A DNA stretch of 64,000 bases from NCBI GenBank assembly GCA_047967505.1, contig CM106541.1, one strand, 5' to 3'. Positions 1 to 12,430 of this stretch are shown here, piece by piece. Positions within the stretch are counted from its first letter, which is position 1. Every line of letters starts with the position of its first letter. The position numbers and the translations under genes were made by a program. The notes under the pieces were generated by a model. The model made no database searches. It was given only the letters and a program-made list of their open reading frames with translations, and was not told the DNA's origin. The DNA comes from Dipteris shenzhenensis (lineage: Eukaryota; Polypodiophyta; Polypodiopsida; Gleicheniales).

Positions 1-156
1 ATAAGAACACCATGATGAATGCACTATAGACCCTACTCTCCTTTACTTAAATCTCTAATGCATGACCCATTAACCCACCTCCATGCATGATGAGTAAAGC
101 TAAAATATGTAAAAATGACTACTCAAAAGTATGTTAAATTATTATCTTAAAAACAT

Positions 157-161
<5 letters not shown>

Positions 162-204
<43 letters not shown>
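162..204. repeat. (TC)n microsatellite
   Basis: An uninterrupted CT dinucleotide run of about 40 bases sits in AT-rich DNA. No gene is visible in bases 1-432 apart from a TATA-like stretch near 345. Confidence 0.97.
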
Positions 205-206
<2 letters not shown>

Positions 207-432
207 CATTGAAAACATTTAAAAAATATTATTATCCAAGAATATTAAAAATATAATTATGTAAAATATGTCTTAAAACTTATTATTTTAAAAACATATT
301 AAAAATGTTGAATGATATTCTCACAATAATAAAATCATAATTCCTTATATAAAATCACCATTCCTTATATGAGGATGTTTGAAGGATAACACTTCATTGA
401 GTGGATTGAAAACAATTCAATAGTTCTAGGGC

Positions 433-627
433 ATGTTCTTAGTTTTCCTGTATCTTACTTCTTTTCTTATTTTAAACTTGCCATGTGTTGCGGAAAGGGG
501 AGTTCCATGTCCCAAGAAAAAAAGAGTATCGCATGGTGAAAGGAGGAGGCAAAAAGAGTTTTTAAAAGATTTTTTGGAGCACTATAAAAATTTTAAATTC
601 TTGGAAAATATAACTAGGTGCCCATAG
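433..627 (+). CDS. Possible small secreted peptide (64 aa), unproven
   Basis: I do not recognise this frame. The first 21 residues form a strongly hydrophobic stretch ending in Val-Ala-Glu, which looks like a cleavable signal peptide. The remaining 43 residues are rich in Lys and Arg, contain a CPKKKR stretch, and end in Arg-Cys-Pro. A TATA-like TTATATAA lies about 85 bases upstream of the ATG, next to a near-duplicate TTATATGA. Base composition is AT-rich like the surroundings, and no homologue comes to mind. A chance frame is therefore quite possible. It is listed only because signal peptide, TATA box and a complete short frame coincide. Confidence 0.2.
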   Translation: MFLVFLYLTSFLILNLPCVAERGVPCPKKKRVSHGERRRQKEFLKDFLEHYKNFKFLENITRCP

Positions 628-860
628 TGTTCATATATGAATACCATGGAGTTTATAAACATATTTCCATCTCCCATTCTTTGGGTACGCACACACATCT
701 ATATCTATGGTGGAGGGGATCTTGAAATCAAAGGCATTTTAACATCCCACATTGAGACCCAGTGGAGCGGGTCTAACCTATCGTAGATGGATCAGCCACT
801 CGTAAACAAAACAAAAATAGCAAGGAACAATCCATCTCCATAATTCAAATATAAAATTAA

Positions 861-1070
861 TCTAACTTGCAGCACCTTAAAAATATCATTCAAACAAACA
901 AAATAAAATAAAAACATTTGCAAAATGCACACAAAAAAACTTCTCCTGCTAAATAACTTTAGGATCTAACTTGCAACACCTTAAAAATATCATTCAAACA
1001 AACAAAACTAAATAAAAACATTTGCAAAACGACATAAAAAAACTTCTCTTGCTAAATAAATTTAGGATGA
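861..1070. repeat. Tandem duplication, period about 104 bp
   Basis: Two adjacent copies begin TCTAACTTGCAGCACC at 861 and TCTAACTTGCAACACC at 965. They differ by a few substitutions and small indels, so the duplication is local and fairly recent. Confidence 0.9.
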
Positions 1071-1220
1071 CCAAAGTATGAAAACTACATAGAAGGATTT
1101 TGGGATCCTTTACAAAAACCGATACAGAGTATCTCAATTTTCATGGCTTGCAACCTGCTCTAGTCTATGACTCATTCTGGTCATCAAAGCGGTTAACCTA
1201 TTTAAACCCACTTTAAACAT

Positions 1221-1649
1221 TTACACCTCAATGGACAGTAGATGAACATGTTCTTTCAGCTTATCAACTTGTAGTCTACACCCATTCTCGCATACAACTG
1301 ACCCTTCTCCACCTCTCCCTAGAAGTTGTTGCATGCATTGATTGGTGTCCTTCACACTGTTCTCAATTTGAATAATCTTGGCAATGAGGGTTCCAGAGGA
1401 TCCCCCCATGTCTCCTGTAACTACTCCACCACCATCCGAATGGACTTTTGTCCATAAAGAGGTCAAGGATCTTGTGTTCATGGCACTTAGATCTTTATTA
1501 CTCTCACACATGTCTTGAATTGATTTTAAACGACGTTCGGTAGAGAGATAATTTTGCCTTAAAGATGATAACCTCCTACTTGCTCGCTCAGTCGTAAGGC
1601 TTGAAGCCCCCCCCTTCCAAGTCGTTTCATTATAACAATAGAGCAACAT
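1221..1649 (-). CDS. Unrecognised 142-codon open frame
   Basis: This is one of the longest uninterrupted frames in the left part of the window. The predicted protein is hydrophilic. It has a basic N-terminal half that could form a helix (residues about 20-50), a Gly-rich middle near residues 73-85, and a second helical-looking segment near 88-110. It has no membrane segment and no motif that I recognise. It could be a gag-like or coiled-coil fragment of a mobile element, a decayed host exon, or a chance frame. No splice sites or neighbours support it as a gene. Confidence 0.22.
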   Translation of the reverse strand: MLLYCYNETTWKGGASSLTTERASRRLSSLRQNYLSTERRLKSIQDMCESNKDLSAMNTRSLTSLWTKVHSDGGGVVTGDMGGSSGTLIAKIIQIENSVKDTNQCMQQLLGRGGEGSVVCENGCRLQVDKLKEHVHLLSIEV

Positions 1650-2439
1650 GCATGGTTGGGCTTAAAATGCCTTGTAATAGCAATAGCATTTTGTCTTGAA
1701 GGCAACTTGGGTGCCTAATTTGCTCCATGGTTAGATGTCTCTGCCCTCGACACTGCTTTCATCGCACAAAGGCTTTGATTGCCTTTTGACTTGCAAAAGC
1801 TTTTTCTGCTAAGTTGCCGCCTCTACATCTTTGAATTTGACCTTTCCCTCTACTCTCTTATCCTCCTCTGTCCTCACATGCCTGAAGTATCTTTACCCAA
1901 AGACCCTATGTTTGACCAAAAGTGTGTTTAGCATAGTCAACTTTGTATATGCTACCAAACACTTTCAAGATAATGAATTAGCAACAACAGCAAATTTTGA
2001 ATCCATGTATGTTGTATTTGGTGGTGTGACATGCTCCAATGTACTTGCCGTTTTTAGAGGAAAGAGCAAGACATTGTTTGGAGCTTGACTATGTGATTGC
2101 TCTTGTAGCAAACATATAAACACACCCTTTAGGAAGGATCTGGGGACTATGATGATGCTGCCAACAAATGGGCTTGCACATAACCTCTATGGGGAGGCAT
2201 ATGGGCTAGTTTATATGGCCCAATGGAGGGGCAATGGAGCTAGGGTAGAGCCTAGTAGTAGCTGTAAGAAAAAGGGCTGATCATTTACAATATATATCTA
2301 CCATAGTGCTCCCAAGAATTGTCTTCACCCAACTTTTTGCATATTGGAAATATCCAACAATTCATTTCACAACATAGCATTCCACAAAAAGACTATGCAT
2401 ATATATTTTGTAGATGAGGAGATTGTAGATGGTGTACCT
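1650..2439. other. No gene recognised
   Basis: AT-rich DNA with short chance frames only. The longest plus-strand frame (1831-2088) has no recognisable content. Confidence 0.5.
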
Positions 2440-2770
2440 CTATGACCTCATGGATCCCTCTTGTCCACCTACCTTTTGTGCATAAATTAGTTCAAAACTT
2501 CACTTATGATTCTCATGATGCTTGATGACACGCACTCTTCCTTTGTTAGGATGACCAATGAATGTAACAACGTTTCCACTGTTGAACTTTGCAAACTCCA
2601 CTACTCTACTAGTTTTAGTTGATACCTTGATTGTATCATTAGCTTTAATCAAGGGATCTAGATATTTGATCCTATGGCCATTGTATGTAATGTCTTGTTA
2701 CTAAAGTTGGAAACCCAAACCTTGTTGAGTTTGTACTTTTGCTCTTTACGATTTATGTATATATATGCAT
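2440..2770 (-). pseudogene. RPS4: Truncated pseudogene of ribosomal protein eS4 (RPS4)
   Basis: Minus-strand translation from about 2660 down to 2470 matches the central part of eukaryotic small-subunit ribosomal protein eS4. It contains the near-invariant DPLIKANDTIK, then a KOW-type segment with GNVV and GRVRVIKHHENHK, then SFELI, which corresponds to the family's SFETI. Upstream, in another frame, KYKLNKVW matches the family's KYKLCKVR region, so a frameshift lies near 2705. A TGA replaces the Gly codon just before SFELI. Only about 100 of the roughly 260 residues are recognisable, and both ends are lost. No intron interrupts the match, which would fit a retrocopy. Its upstream end (2770) abuts the downstream end of a minus-strand copia fragment. 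It cannot encode a working protein. Confidence 0.78.
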
Positions 2771-2814
2771 AGTTTGAATGTAGTTCCTTCAATATAAAAG
2801 ATTATGCCTCTCAA

Positions 2815-3481
2815 GTACCGTTAGGATGAAGAGGCACGGGTGTCGCTCTCATCATCAAAGCCATAAAATTCAAGATTTGTTGATTTACCATAATCGCATG
2901 TACCTTTGAGATTTTGAAGAACTCCTTTTAGCTATATCTAGGTGAGTCTCTTTGTGATGTTGCAATAAAGGATTTTATTTTATTACATGGGTGTAAGGGT
3001 TTAAAGTCTGGCATATGCAACTGCTTTACAATTATTTAAGCATACTTGCATTGCATCAACATAATGCCACTTGCATCTATCCATATTTATATACTAAAAA
3101 AATGATAGACATCTTCCATTTCCTATAATTTGATTTTTGACATAAGTTTTCCATTTGATCCTTTGAAGATCAAGTCATCCACATAGACATCCACATAGAG
3201 AATGACAAGCACTATGTGTTGTGTCTTCTTTTTCATCTATAGCAAAGGATGTGAATTTGATGATCGAGTACCAATACTAATAAAGTGACTGAATTTTGGC
3301 ATTCCATGCTCTCGATGCTTATTTCTATCCATACAAGGATTTGGCTAAATTGCAAACTTTTTGCTCTTGGCATTTCGTCACCTAGACCTTTGGCATTGCA
3401 TATAGATGTATTCATCTAGAAAACCATTTAAGAAAGCATTGCATATAGATGTATTCATATAGAAAACCATTTAAGAAACAT
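2815..3481 (-). mobile_element. Ty1/copia remnant: reverse transcriptase and start of RNase H
   Basis: Minus-strand translation gives, in order, a degenerate CNLAKSLYG.K.ASRAW block (the copia VCKLKKSLYGLKQAPRAW region, near 3290-3360), the catalytic box YVDDLIFKG at 3165-3185, and a VLQNLKGTCDYG block near 2900-2950 followed by FYGFDD, the start of RNase H. Stops and frameshifts separate the blocks. A short in-place duplication repeats YVD just before the catalytic box. At 3393-3481 a 46-bp segment is tandemly duplicated. No LTRs are visible. It is a dead fragment, joined at its downstream end to the eS4 pseudogene. Confidence 0.8.
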
Positions 3482-5559
3482 TCTTACATCCATATGATTA
3501 TTGGCCAACCAAAATGCCAAGGGCATGCACTACTAGAAAACTTTATATAAATTTTGTATTCAAGGGGTGATACTTAAATCCCTACCTATATACAGCTCCC
3601 ATAAGGCCAAAACATGTCGGGTATAGCCATTTTTTGTGAGGGTCTAGGGAGTATATTACATATGGTTAACTTAAATGATCTTTAATTTATGCATTCCTCG
3701 CAAAGTATTTTGAAAGGGTTGGTGTCAAATTATTGCAGAATGTCCTTCTTGAATGAGTCACGTAACCATTGCAACTGCTATTTTCTATATGAAGTATGTA
3801 TCCTAGACTATATATGATAGACTGGATTACTTTTAAAAAAGTTTATCTACACATACATATCCTATACTATATAGGATATAATGACTTGTTTATAAAAAAA
3901 GGTTTATTCTACACATACATGCAAGCAAATAGTAAGCTTGTGGCCCTATTTCGCTAGGTCATTAATTTAGGGACCAACCTAGTGGTCAAAACAATGAGCT
4001 TGCTAGGTTAATGAATATACTTTCCATGTAGTGTGTGTTTTATTATAGTTAGATAAGTTCTTAAGTTTTTAAGCCTTGGATAGCTAGCCTAGCAATTGTA
4101 ATAACAAACTGCTTGGCCAACCAACCTAGTGGTTGGAATAAGCTTGTTGGCCCTAGTTTGCATGTATTATGGGTTTTAATATAGTGAAATAATGTTCTCA
4201 ATGCATTGATATGTTGATTTCTCTTAATATTTAACATCATTTCAAATAAGGATATGGCCATCATAGTGAATGTAATTTGAAGGTGTTTACAATTACCTAT
4301 TAACATATTGTTGCATGAGTAAATAGAGCTTACCTGATATTTATGTCAAAGAACTCTCATGTAAAAATTAAATAGAAGATCTTTAAGCATTGCAAGCCCT
4401 GTTATGTCAAGAGACTCAAGACAAGAATGTGTGTTAGTGCATAACACACATAGCCTTTGACCTAACCCAACAAGCTTTGGATTATTTAAGATGTGGTCAT
4501 GATGGAACATCACTACATGGAGATAGATGCCCATGTTTCCAGATGAATATTGTATCTATTGTACATGTGTATCCTGATCATGTGTAGCAAGGGCAAACAA
4601 TTTTGAAATCCTTATAAGGTTCTATGGTAAATCTTATGATTAGTCCAAAGAGAGACTTTGAGCAGTATCGCATTGAATGCATTTGTGGCAAATCCCCATA
4701 ATGTGTGTGAAGCATGAGCAATTTATCTACTGAAATGGAAATAGGATAGATAGTATTGTTGTAAAATATTATTCCAATGCAAACGTATGGACCTAAGAAC
4801 ACAACAATATTTGTGATTGATTTTGCTAAAGATTACTTGCTTCAAAAAATATAGTGTAAACACAAGTACAACAAGTAAGTAACAATTTTACTGCATACCA
4901 CCTATAGCCATCTGCTTGATTTTGGACTAATACTACACCTAATAAGTCCAAGGAGTTTAGGAAGAGCATCACACATACCATTTCTACATTTTGGATGATA
5001 GGAAACATGATACCTTGTTTCTCTAGCATGCTTTTATATTGCATTGGTATTATGATCCCAAGTATAGGAAATAGTAAATGGTGCTTCTTCTCAATTGAAA
5101 TCAGCCTCCTTGTTTCAATGTTTAAATCTTTGACAACCAATATGGTCCCCAAGTATAGAAATAGTAGATGGTGATTCCTCTCAATTTAGATCAGCCTCTT
5201 TGTCTCAAGGTTAAATATTTGATTAGTTTAAATAAAGATGGATTTCTTCGGCTCCATACATGGAAGGGGGGAAATGTAGAATTTATTTGAATCCATCCAT
5301 GGCAAGGAGGAACATGATGGATGTGGTGGCATGATTAAATGATCTCTTTATTGACATCAATTCACATGCCCTCAAAATAGGATGTAGAATGCCCATTATG
5401 CAACAATATTGATTGCATCTAGCCTCCCCATAGGTCACAATCAATATAAAGTAAGCCTCTCGATCTAAGGGATGAAACCAACATACAATGTACCTCTCCA
5501 TAGGAATGAAATCATCATAAAGTAAGAAAAGGCTTAACAATAGTTTCGTGCATGGAGTG
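3482..5559. other. Unassigned AT-rich DNA with small duplications
   Basis: No gene is recognised. A duplicated segment with TCCTA.ACTATAT occurs at about 3790-3920. Another duplication, period about 91 bp, lies at 5055-5230, with copies beginning CCCAAGTATAG. Short minus-strand frames (4061-4306, 4578-4802, 4826-5152, 5283-5540) have no clear motif. The last could be decayed sequence from the copia fragment to its right. Confidence 0.5.
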
Positions 5560-7010
5560 TCCTAAGAAAAGAGGTTTTTGACATGTAAAAGAAAGGTCAA
5601 ATCATTTGCAACCAATATGGTGTCATCGACATATAAAGCAATGATAATAAAAAGTGGTATTGCTACTTCAAGTATAAATCTGGATCAGAAGAACATGAGA
5701 CAAATCCATGTGATTGAATAAAGGAATCAATCTTTAGGTAGCAGGCACATGAAGCATGTTTCAAATAAAAAAGAGCTCAATGAAGGCTTCATATAAGTTG
5801 TTCCTTTATTGGAATGATAAAATCAAGTAGTTGTTCCATATATACATATTTCTTGTTTGAAGTCACCATTGAGAAAATCTATTTCAATGTCCATTTGATG
5901 AAATTCTAAATGGAATTTAGGGGCGAATGCACTATCTTTGACGATATTTCTATTCAAGGCTATGAATTCTTGCTCATTGGATTGGCCTTTTTTTGCTTGA
6001 ATGGCTTGATTCCTGACTTCCTCACCAAGTAACATTGATTATATATATTCCTTCAAGTAATGAGACTTACCTTTGAATGGCAATATTGTAGACTAGATTC
6101 TCATATCCTTCATTTTGCCCATTGAAAATGACTTGAACCATCTATATGGGCTTCATAGCCTCTCCTACTATCACAACTTGATTGTTGATATTTTTTATCC
6201 CTAGTATATAGGCAACGATTAGATGCATTGCTATGTAGAAACTCAAACTGGTCTAGTTTTTGGATGTTAGAACTTTGGACATGTGTCTAGGTTCATAAAG
6301 ACTTGAGAACATATCCCATGTTGTCGTTGATGCCTTGTATATGTTTAGTTGTCCAAGCATGACATCTTGAACATTTTGCTTCATCAACAAGTGATAGGCA
6401 TACTTATCTTTTTTATCCCATTCTTCCTATGCTCGAGCAATGGCAAGATTTGTTGGGGGCCACCAGATCTAGATCAGCTGCCCATTATGGTTCTAAGAAC
6501 ACACTATCTTGGCTCAAAAGAGACACAAAAGCCATCTTCTTTTGCATTAATCACTCCAAATTTGATCACACCTCCTTACTTTAAAGGCAATGGTCTCCAA
6601 GGGGTCTTTCACCCCATGTGGAGGAGAATGGACTAAACATCTTTCCTGCAATAATAACCAATCCAAATCATCTTCCTTATCAAGCGCAATGGTTCTATCC
6701 ATGAAAAACAAAGGGGAGAGAACCGAGATAAAGTTTACTCTTTCTTAATGGAGTATGCATCCTTTGGCTCTAGATTCCTAACACATCATGGTCTCTGCAT
6801 AGCCTACCATCAAGATCAATGACTATCTTGTCATTGAGCTCTTTCCACATCTTATTGCATCCATCCATAAAGAATCTTTACTAAAGATCTCCAAGACTTT
6901 AGAATGTGGAACATCACTTTCATTCTTAATGTCGTAACTTGCATATGCATCAAGTTCCAGAATATCAACCTTGTCAACAATTTCTTCATCGAATAATTTA
7001 GTCATTTCTT
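5560..7010 (-). mobile_element. Second Ty1/copia remnant: reverse transcriptase
   Basis: Near 5830-5930 the minus strand encodes FHLEFHQMDIEIDFLNGDF, which matches the copia RT block around the first catalytic Asp (LDVKTAFLNGDL in typical elements). Downstream, ALYVDDTILVAND at about 5610-5640 is the second catalytic box. A frame at 6823-7005 ending DSLWMDAI may be the segment before RT (DPLWIDAM-like), but it sits about 800 bases further upstream than expected, so an insertion is likely between. Stops are frequent. The two copia remnants have different sequences around YVDD, so they come from different copies. Confidence 0.65.
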
Positions 7011-9332
7011 AAAGCATTTATTCATCAACATAATTCAACAAAGGAGAAATGTTACTTGAAGGAATAAGCCTATTAATAGCCTTGACTAAAATAAGCATGG
7101 AAGGACCTATTGAGTCCCCATGTTTGAAGATGTATTGACTAAACTAAGAATAGAAGAAGTTATTAACTCCCCAAGTTTGAAGATGCGTTGGAACTTGTGT
7201 GAGGAGGTGAGCCATATCTTTTGACATTATTTCTTCTAATCTTTCCAAGGTGATGGTTTCTAACATTATTACTATCAAAATTTTATTATTCTAAATCAGG
7301 GTTTGAAGTCTCCAAAAGATGCACTCATGGGATATTAGAATGCTCTAAGTGGTAGTGCCCTCTTTGGTTACAATCATGATAAGCTATCCTTAACTTTTCA
7401 ACAACTGTGCTCTTCTAGCCTTGGACATTAGGTCTATTGACTCAAATTGAAGATCATTGATTACATTTTTATGAATTGGAAATTAAGTATATAAGGGGAA
7501 ATAGAAATATTGTAAAAAAATAGGTATAGTGTGAGGTTGTGCCATGACACTACCTAGGCTCTTAATAAATAGGAGGAAGGAGTAAGAGGTGCGCATGCCT
7601 AATCTTTTAAGATCCTATCAAAATTACCCTTTCCTAATCCATATTAATGGGTACTTTCCACACCATTTTAAGCCAAAACTTATCATTAACTCCAATCATT
7701 GGAGTTAGGATGTATTGAGCCATTCTAATGGCAAACCCCTTGCTATCAAGCTACATACACTTAAGGCTCTCTAGAAGAAGTGCCAATTTATCCACATATT
7801 GATGTTCCATTTGTCCATCAACTTGCCTTAACTAGGACACCTATATACCCTGGTGTGGTCTTTTTTCTTGTTAAAATGCTCCACAAGAGCTACACACAAC
7901 AATGACCACCTTTGCTTAAATACCTTGGCTTGATTACAAACCAAACTTTGGTGGGCCCCTCTAAAGCATGTATCATCGTGATTCATTTATCCTTAATTCA
8001 AAATTAAGTGCAATGCAATAGCAAAGCTAGATAATCTTCTAGGCTATCTTGGTCACAAATGATAGGGGCCTCCAACATTTTCTCCTACTATTATTGAAAA
8101 ATAGGGAGAACTCTTATGAGATAAAATCATTCTACAGTATCTAGCAAAAATTTTCCCAAAACTAGCAACAGTGTTGCACCATTAATTCCCATACAAGACA
8201 TGCATTAAATTGTCAATGTCGCTCCACGTTGCACCTTTTGAGAAATTTGCCTCCACCATGGGTAGAGCTTACAAAAACACACTTTTTCTTTTTATAAATA
8301 AAGAATTTTACATTCCAATGAAAGCTATCAATATTTGAAATTTAGGGCAATCCCCATGAAGAAACACCATTGGGGGGGCACTTTCCAACCCCTTGAATCT
8401 AATTCATGACAAGTTGTAAGGTCTAGTCTCAGAGTTGAAGTTTATGAAGAGCATAAAACTTTTAGCTCATCAAAATTCCCTCTATGCTAACAGATATAGA
8501 TTTTGAATTTTTGGCTACAAAGATTAAAACGTAAACATGTGGCTTCATTTCTATGTCAATGATGTGGCCTAGGGAGTTATTCATAAAGATGAAAGTTGGA
8601 ACATCATAGGTTTGATTCCCTCATGAGAGAAAATGCTTTTCTTTCTTTTTGAAATAAATTACAACACATCATAACCCATATGTTTCCATGTGTCAAAATT
8701 TTAGAATACAATGTATTAATGTAGCCCCCACCATGTCTCACTGTACAGCCATGTCATTTACATTAGACCCATATTGCCATGCAACATCGCATTATGTTGT
8801 CATCCCTTAACCCACAATAGCCAAAGATAACTAAAGATGAGGTGAACAGAATGGATCACCCAATACAGAGTTGCACATGGGGAGAGGACTATGGGGGTAG
8901 TTGTACAGCTAAGGGAGAGGAAGAAAATGTTGAGAAATATGTAAATTGCTCCAAGCTTTTTGCATGCTAGAGAGTGGTAGAATGGAATTTCCTTAGTAAT
9001 CTTCAGTCTAGTGTGAATATGCTTAAGGAAAACCCTAAGGATTATGTTATCTATTGTACATTCTCTTTGCAATACATGAGGACATCTTTAATTTGTGTCT
9101 AGCATCTTCTAATGTGTGCCTCCCTCTCCTTATTCTCCTTCTTAACCATGATACCAAAGACATAGTTGTTCCTACCTTGCTTCATGTTGAAGCTATTATT
9201 ATTCTCCTCTCGTCATACATTAATGCTCCTCTTTGTGTATTATTACAAAAAAAAAATCATACTACTTAGTCAACCTTCCCATTATAAAAAATCATTGATT
9301 AGCCATCACATGTCCTTAGGTGAAACAGGGGT

Positions 9333-9426
9333 GCAACATCTACCACTATTATTGGTAGGTTCTACAAGTTAGCTTGTTTGCACCATCTACCACTATTATT
9401 GGTAGGTTCTACATGTTAGCTTGTTT
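9333..9426. repeat. Tandem duplication, period 47 bp
   Basis: Two adjacent copies contain CATCTACCACTATTATTGG followed by TAGGTTCTACA.GTTAGCTTG, with one or two differences. Confidence 0.92.
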
Positions 9427-9832
9427 ACACTTTGGGATGCTTTATACCCCATTGGGCACTTTCGAAGTTCTTTAGGAAGTACCTATGCACCTGCTTGGCA
9501 TTGTGTTGGTAGCATTACATGGGTATCACTAGATGATTGTTAGCTTTGTGATAGTTGGTGCTAGGGCATTAGGCCCTTTCCATGACTTGGGTTTCAGTAT
9601 ACAGGAATTAGGCCCTTGGCACAAAGCCCTAAAATGCATATTAGTGATGGTACTATACATTGTTGTGCCTAGGGCACCAGGTTTTGCACTCGTGCCTCAA
9701 GTTGATAAAGGGGAAAATTCCCTAAAGAAGGAAATCTAGAGGCATCGCCATCAGGTGGTCCCTCATCTCCATAAAGAAAAACAGGAGAACTTAAAAAATC
9801 TAAGATTCAAGGAAACATCAGCTTCTTAAACA

Positions 9833-9972
9833 ATAAGAATGAGGTGGCACTCCATATGGCATGCCCTCCCACACTAAAATCCTACAATAAGAATGATGTG
9901 GCACTATGGCATGCCCTCAAATAAGAATGAGGTGGCACTATGGCATGCCCTCCAAAACTAAACTCCTACAAA
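9833..9972. repeat. Three-copy irregular tandem repeat
   Basis: The motif AATAAGAATGAGGTGGCAC followed by ATGGCATGCCCTC recurs at about 9833, 9886 and 9919 with variable spacers. The spacer ACTAAA.TCCTACAA appears twice. Confidence 0.9.
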
Positions 9973-10079
9973 GGATGCTAAAGTGGGGTTTTCAATCTTA
10001 TCCAAACAAAAGGAGGAAAAGGAAAGGCTTTCCTTCTTTTCATTATCTCTTTCACTTAAACACTAAACTATAAAATTTG

Positions 10080-10245
10080 GGACTTCCATATCTTCATTTT
10101 GGGAGCTTCAAAGACAATTTAGTAAGGCAAGATCTATAGACTAGTCGAGAGATTGATAGTAAAGAGGGATTTTGGGAGATCCATATCTGCCCTTTTGGGA
10201 GCTTCAAAGATAAGAACTTTAGTAAGATTAGCTCTATAGCTTGAT
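10080..10245. repeat. Imperfect duplication, period about 100 bp
   Basis: TTTTGGGAGCTTCAAAGA, followed by AGTAAG and a CTATAG segment, occurs twice, preceded in each case by a CCATATCT stretch. Confidence 0.8.
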
Positions 10246-11255
10246 AGTAGAAAATAGAGATTCTATGACCTACAACATTGTGCACCAATCATAGGCTAAT
10301 CAAGTAGATGATTTGCTTACCTTTCCTATGAAAGAGGGAAAAGAGGGGAATCTCAGTTGATAGCTTACTACAAGCCTCCCCCTTATCATTGTCATGAGTA
10401 AAAGAAGATGGGAAAAAAAGAAAAAAAAAAGGAGATGGGAGATAGGAGATTCAAGCACACGACGATGAAGCATAAGGGGCCTTTGAAGAGGGAGGAGAAT
10501 AATGATCTACCAAAGTGTTTGATTACCAAAATGCCAAAATGCCAATCATACCACAATAAAAGAAGAGAGAGAAATTATGTTTTATTCCACCACTTTTAGA
10601 AGCAAGACAAGTGGCCCCAAATGCTTCAAGATACAAGTGTATGTAGGCAAACGTAATAGTTTTTTGCCCAATTACTGAACACCCTCAATAGGATGGGAAG
10701 AGTACTTGCAAGGCACTTAGTTAAGCTCCTACAAGATAAGGAAGGACCCTTGACTTGGTCCTTTTCTTTTGCCGTTCAATTCTCAAGCCATCATAGGGCC
10801 ATTTTGGTCCATTACATCACGTAAAAGATGTAAAGATATCTTAAAGGGCCCAAGGCAACCACTCTAAATCATAACAACTACTGCTTCCTCAAAATTTTTC
10901 CTAAAAAGCACTAGAATCATATACAACCATGATCCAATAATACTAGAACACTCTCATAAAGCTCCTTTGCACATTTTGCAAATAAAATGACATACTTCAC
11001 AATGAAAAACTAAAACGTCAAGAAAGACCTTAAACCCCAAAGCCATTAGAAGGAATAAAAAGGAACTAAATACGAGAACCAAAAGGAAGATGAGTTCTTA
11101 TTCATACATTGACACTAAAGAGGAAAAGGAATTCCAAAAATCACAAAAAGGCAATTATGAAATGCTAAAATTAAGCCTTTATAGAATCAAATATTGAGGT
11201 TCTTTATTCCACATTTTCAAAAATGATCAATGGTGGTATTTATGCAATCCACCTT

Positions 11256-11425
11256 AATGTTGATATTTAGTGTAATTTAGTATTGTTTGAGAACATCATA
11301 TATGAGTCTCTTATAAATTTTCCCTTCTTGAAGTTTGCAATTCACTTGAATGTTGATATTTAATGTAATTTAGTATTTTTTGAGAACATTATATATGATT
11401 CTCTTACAAATTTCTTTCTTGAAGG
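11256..11425. repeat. Tandem duplication, period about 94 bp
   Basis: Two copies share AATGTTGATATTTA, TGTAATTTAGTATT and TTTGAGAACAT, then a TCTCTTA segment; they differ by small indels. Confidence 0.88.
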
Positions 11426-12249
11426 ATGCTATGAGAAAATCGTTATAAGAAAACATCTTCATAGGTAGATTCCAATTCTCCACACTCTATGAACATACCA
11501 TTAGGCTGGCTTACACCCATTTGAAGTTAGCTAGCTAAAAAATACTTTATTTAAATATAATTTTCCTTCTTTATTAAACCCTTGTGGGGTTAATTTATTA
11601 AGTCATTGTTAGTTTTAATACTCCTATGCAAAATATATATGCTACTTCACATGCCTCTTAGTGGACCACGCTTTGGGAATCAAGCTAGACCTATGAGAAA
11701 GACTGGGTGGAAGCATGATCCAGTTCTCTTGCCTCTTTGTGATCTTGAATTTGTTAAACCAAGACTGGCACTCTTTGGAGATCTATATGGTCTATTTTTA
11801 AAGTGGTCAAATCTCTGATTATTTGGTTAGACAAGGGTGCATACATGGCCTTAGATTCGATTTGGGTCTGATTTCTCTTCAAGGGTGATTTCATTTAGGG
11901 AAGGAGGTTTCTCATGCATGAATCTTATTCAAAAAAGAAATTCAAACCTATGGTAGTTATGGAATACTAGGGACATTATATGGAAAACTTAGCTAGAAAT
12001 CAAAATACAGGTCAAAGTAGTAGACAAATTGAAAGCTCTCATTACAAAAAGGATAGAGTTGTGGATGGGTCGGGCCAATCATTTCATTTATGAAAATGGA
12101 TTCAATTGGGTTGGCGACAAATCCCTCCTATGTACACCTCTAAATTGAAATGAAATAATCTAGTTTCTTAACTATAGATGGAAAAAGCATGACTCATCAT
12201 TCATTTGCAAAAAAGATTCACTTACATATGAATTTAAAAAACCCACAAG

Positions 12250-12430
12250 AAAATGTCAACTCTAATGTGGCTATCACGCATAAAGCTATCTAGACAAATT
12301 CTAGACGTTTAAGATTGGAAAATTAGATGAGGGTTGCAAGAGGAGAAAGAACTCTATGGAGCATGTCTTCCATATCCTTGTGGTTTGCCCTGCTACTAGG
12401 AAGGTATACTCTTGGGTTGAGTTGTCATTC
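12250..12430 (+). mobile_element. Possible LINE 3'-region fragment (zinc-binding end)
   Basis: A plus-strand translation near 12325-12420 reads GCKRRKNSMEHVFHILVVC and continues PATRKVYSWVE. This resembles the C..C...EH.F..CP...VW segment found after the reverse transcriptase in plant LINEs. Stops lie on both sides. The preceding 600 bases may be the rest of the same decayed element, but I cannot show it. Confidence 0.4.

Larger units (their letters stand above)
7011..12249. other. Long gene-poor stretch with local duplications
   Basis: No gene or domain is recognised. Frames are short and AT-driven. Four local tandem duplications are listed separately. Confidence 0.5.
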
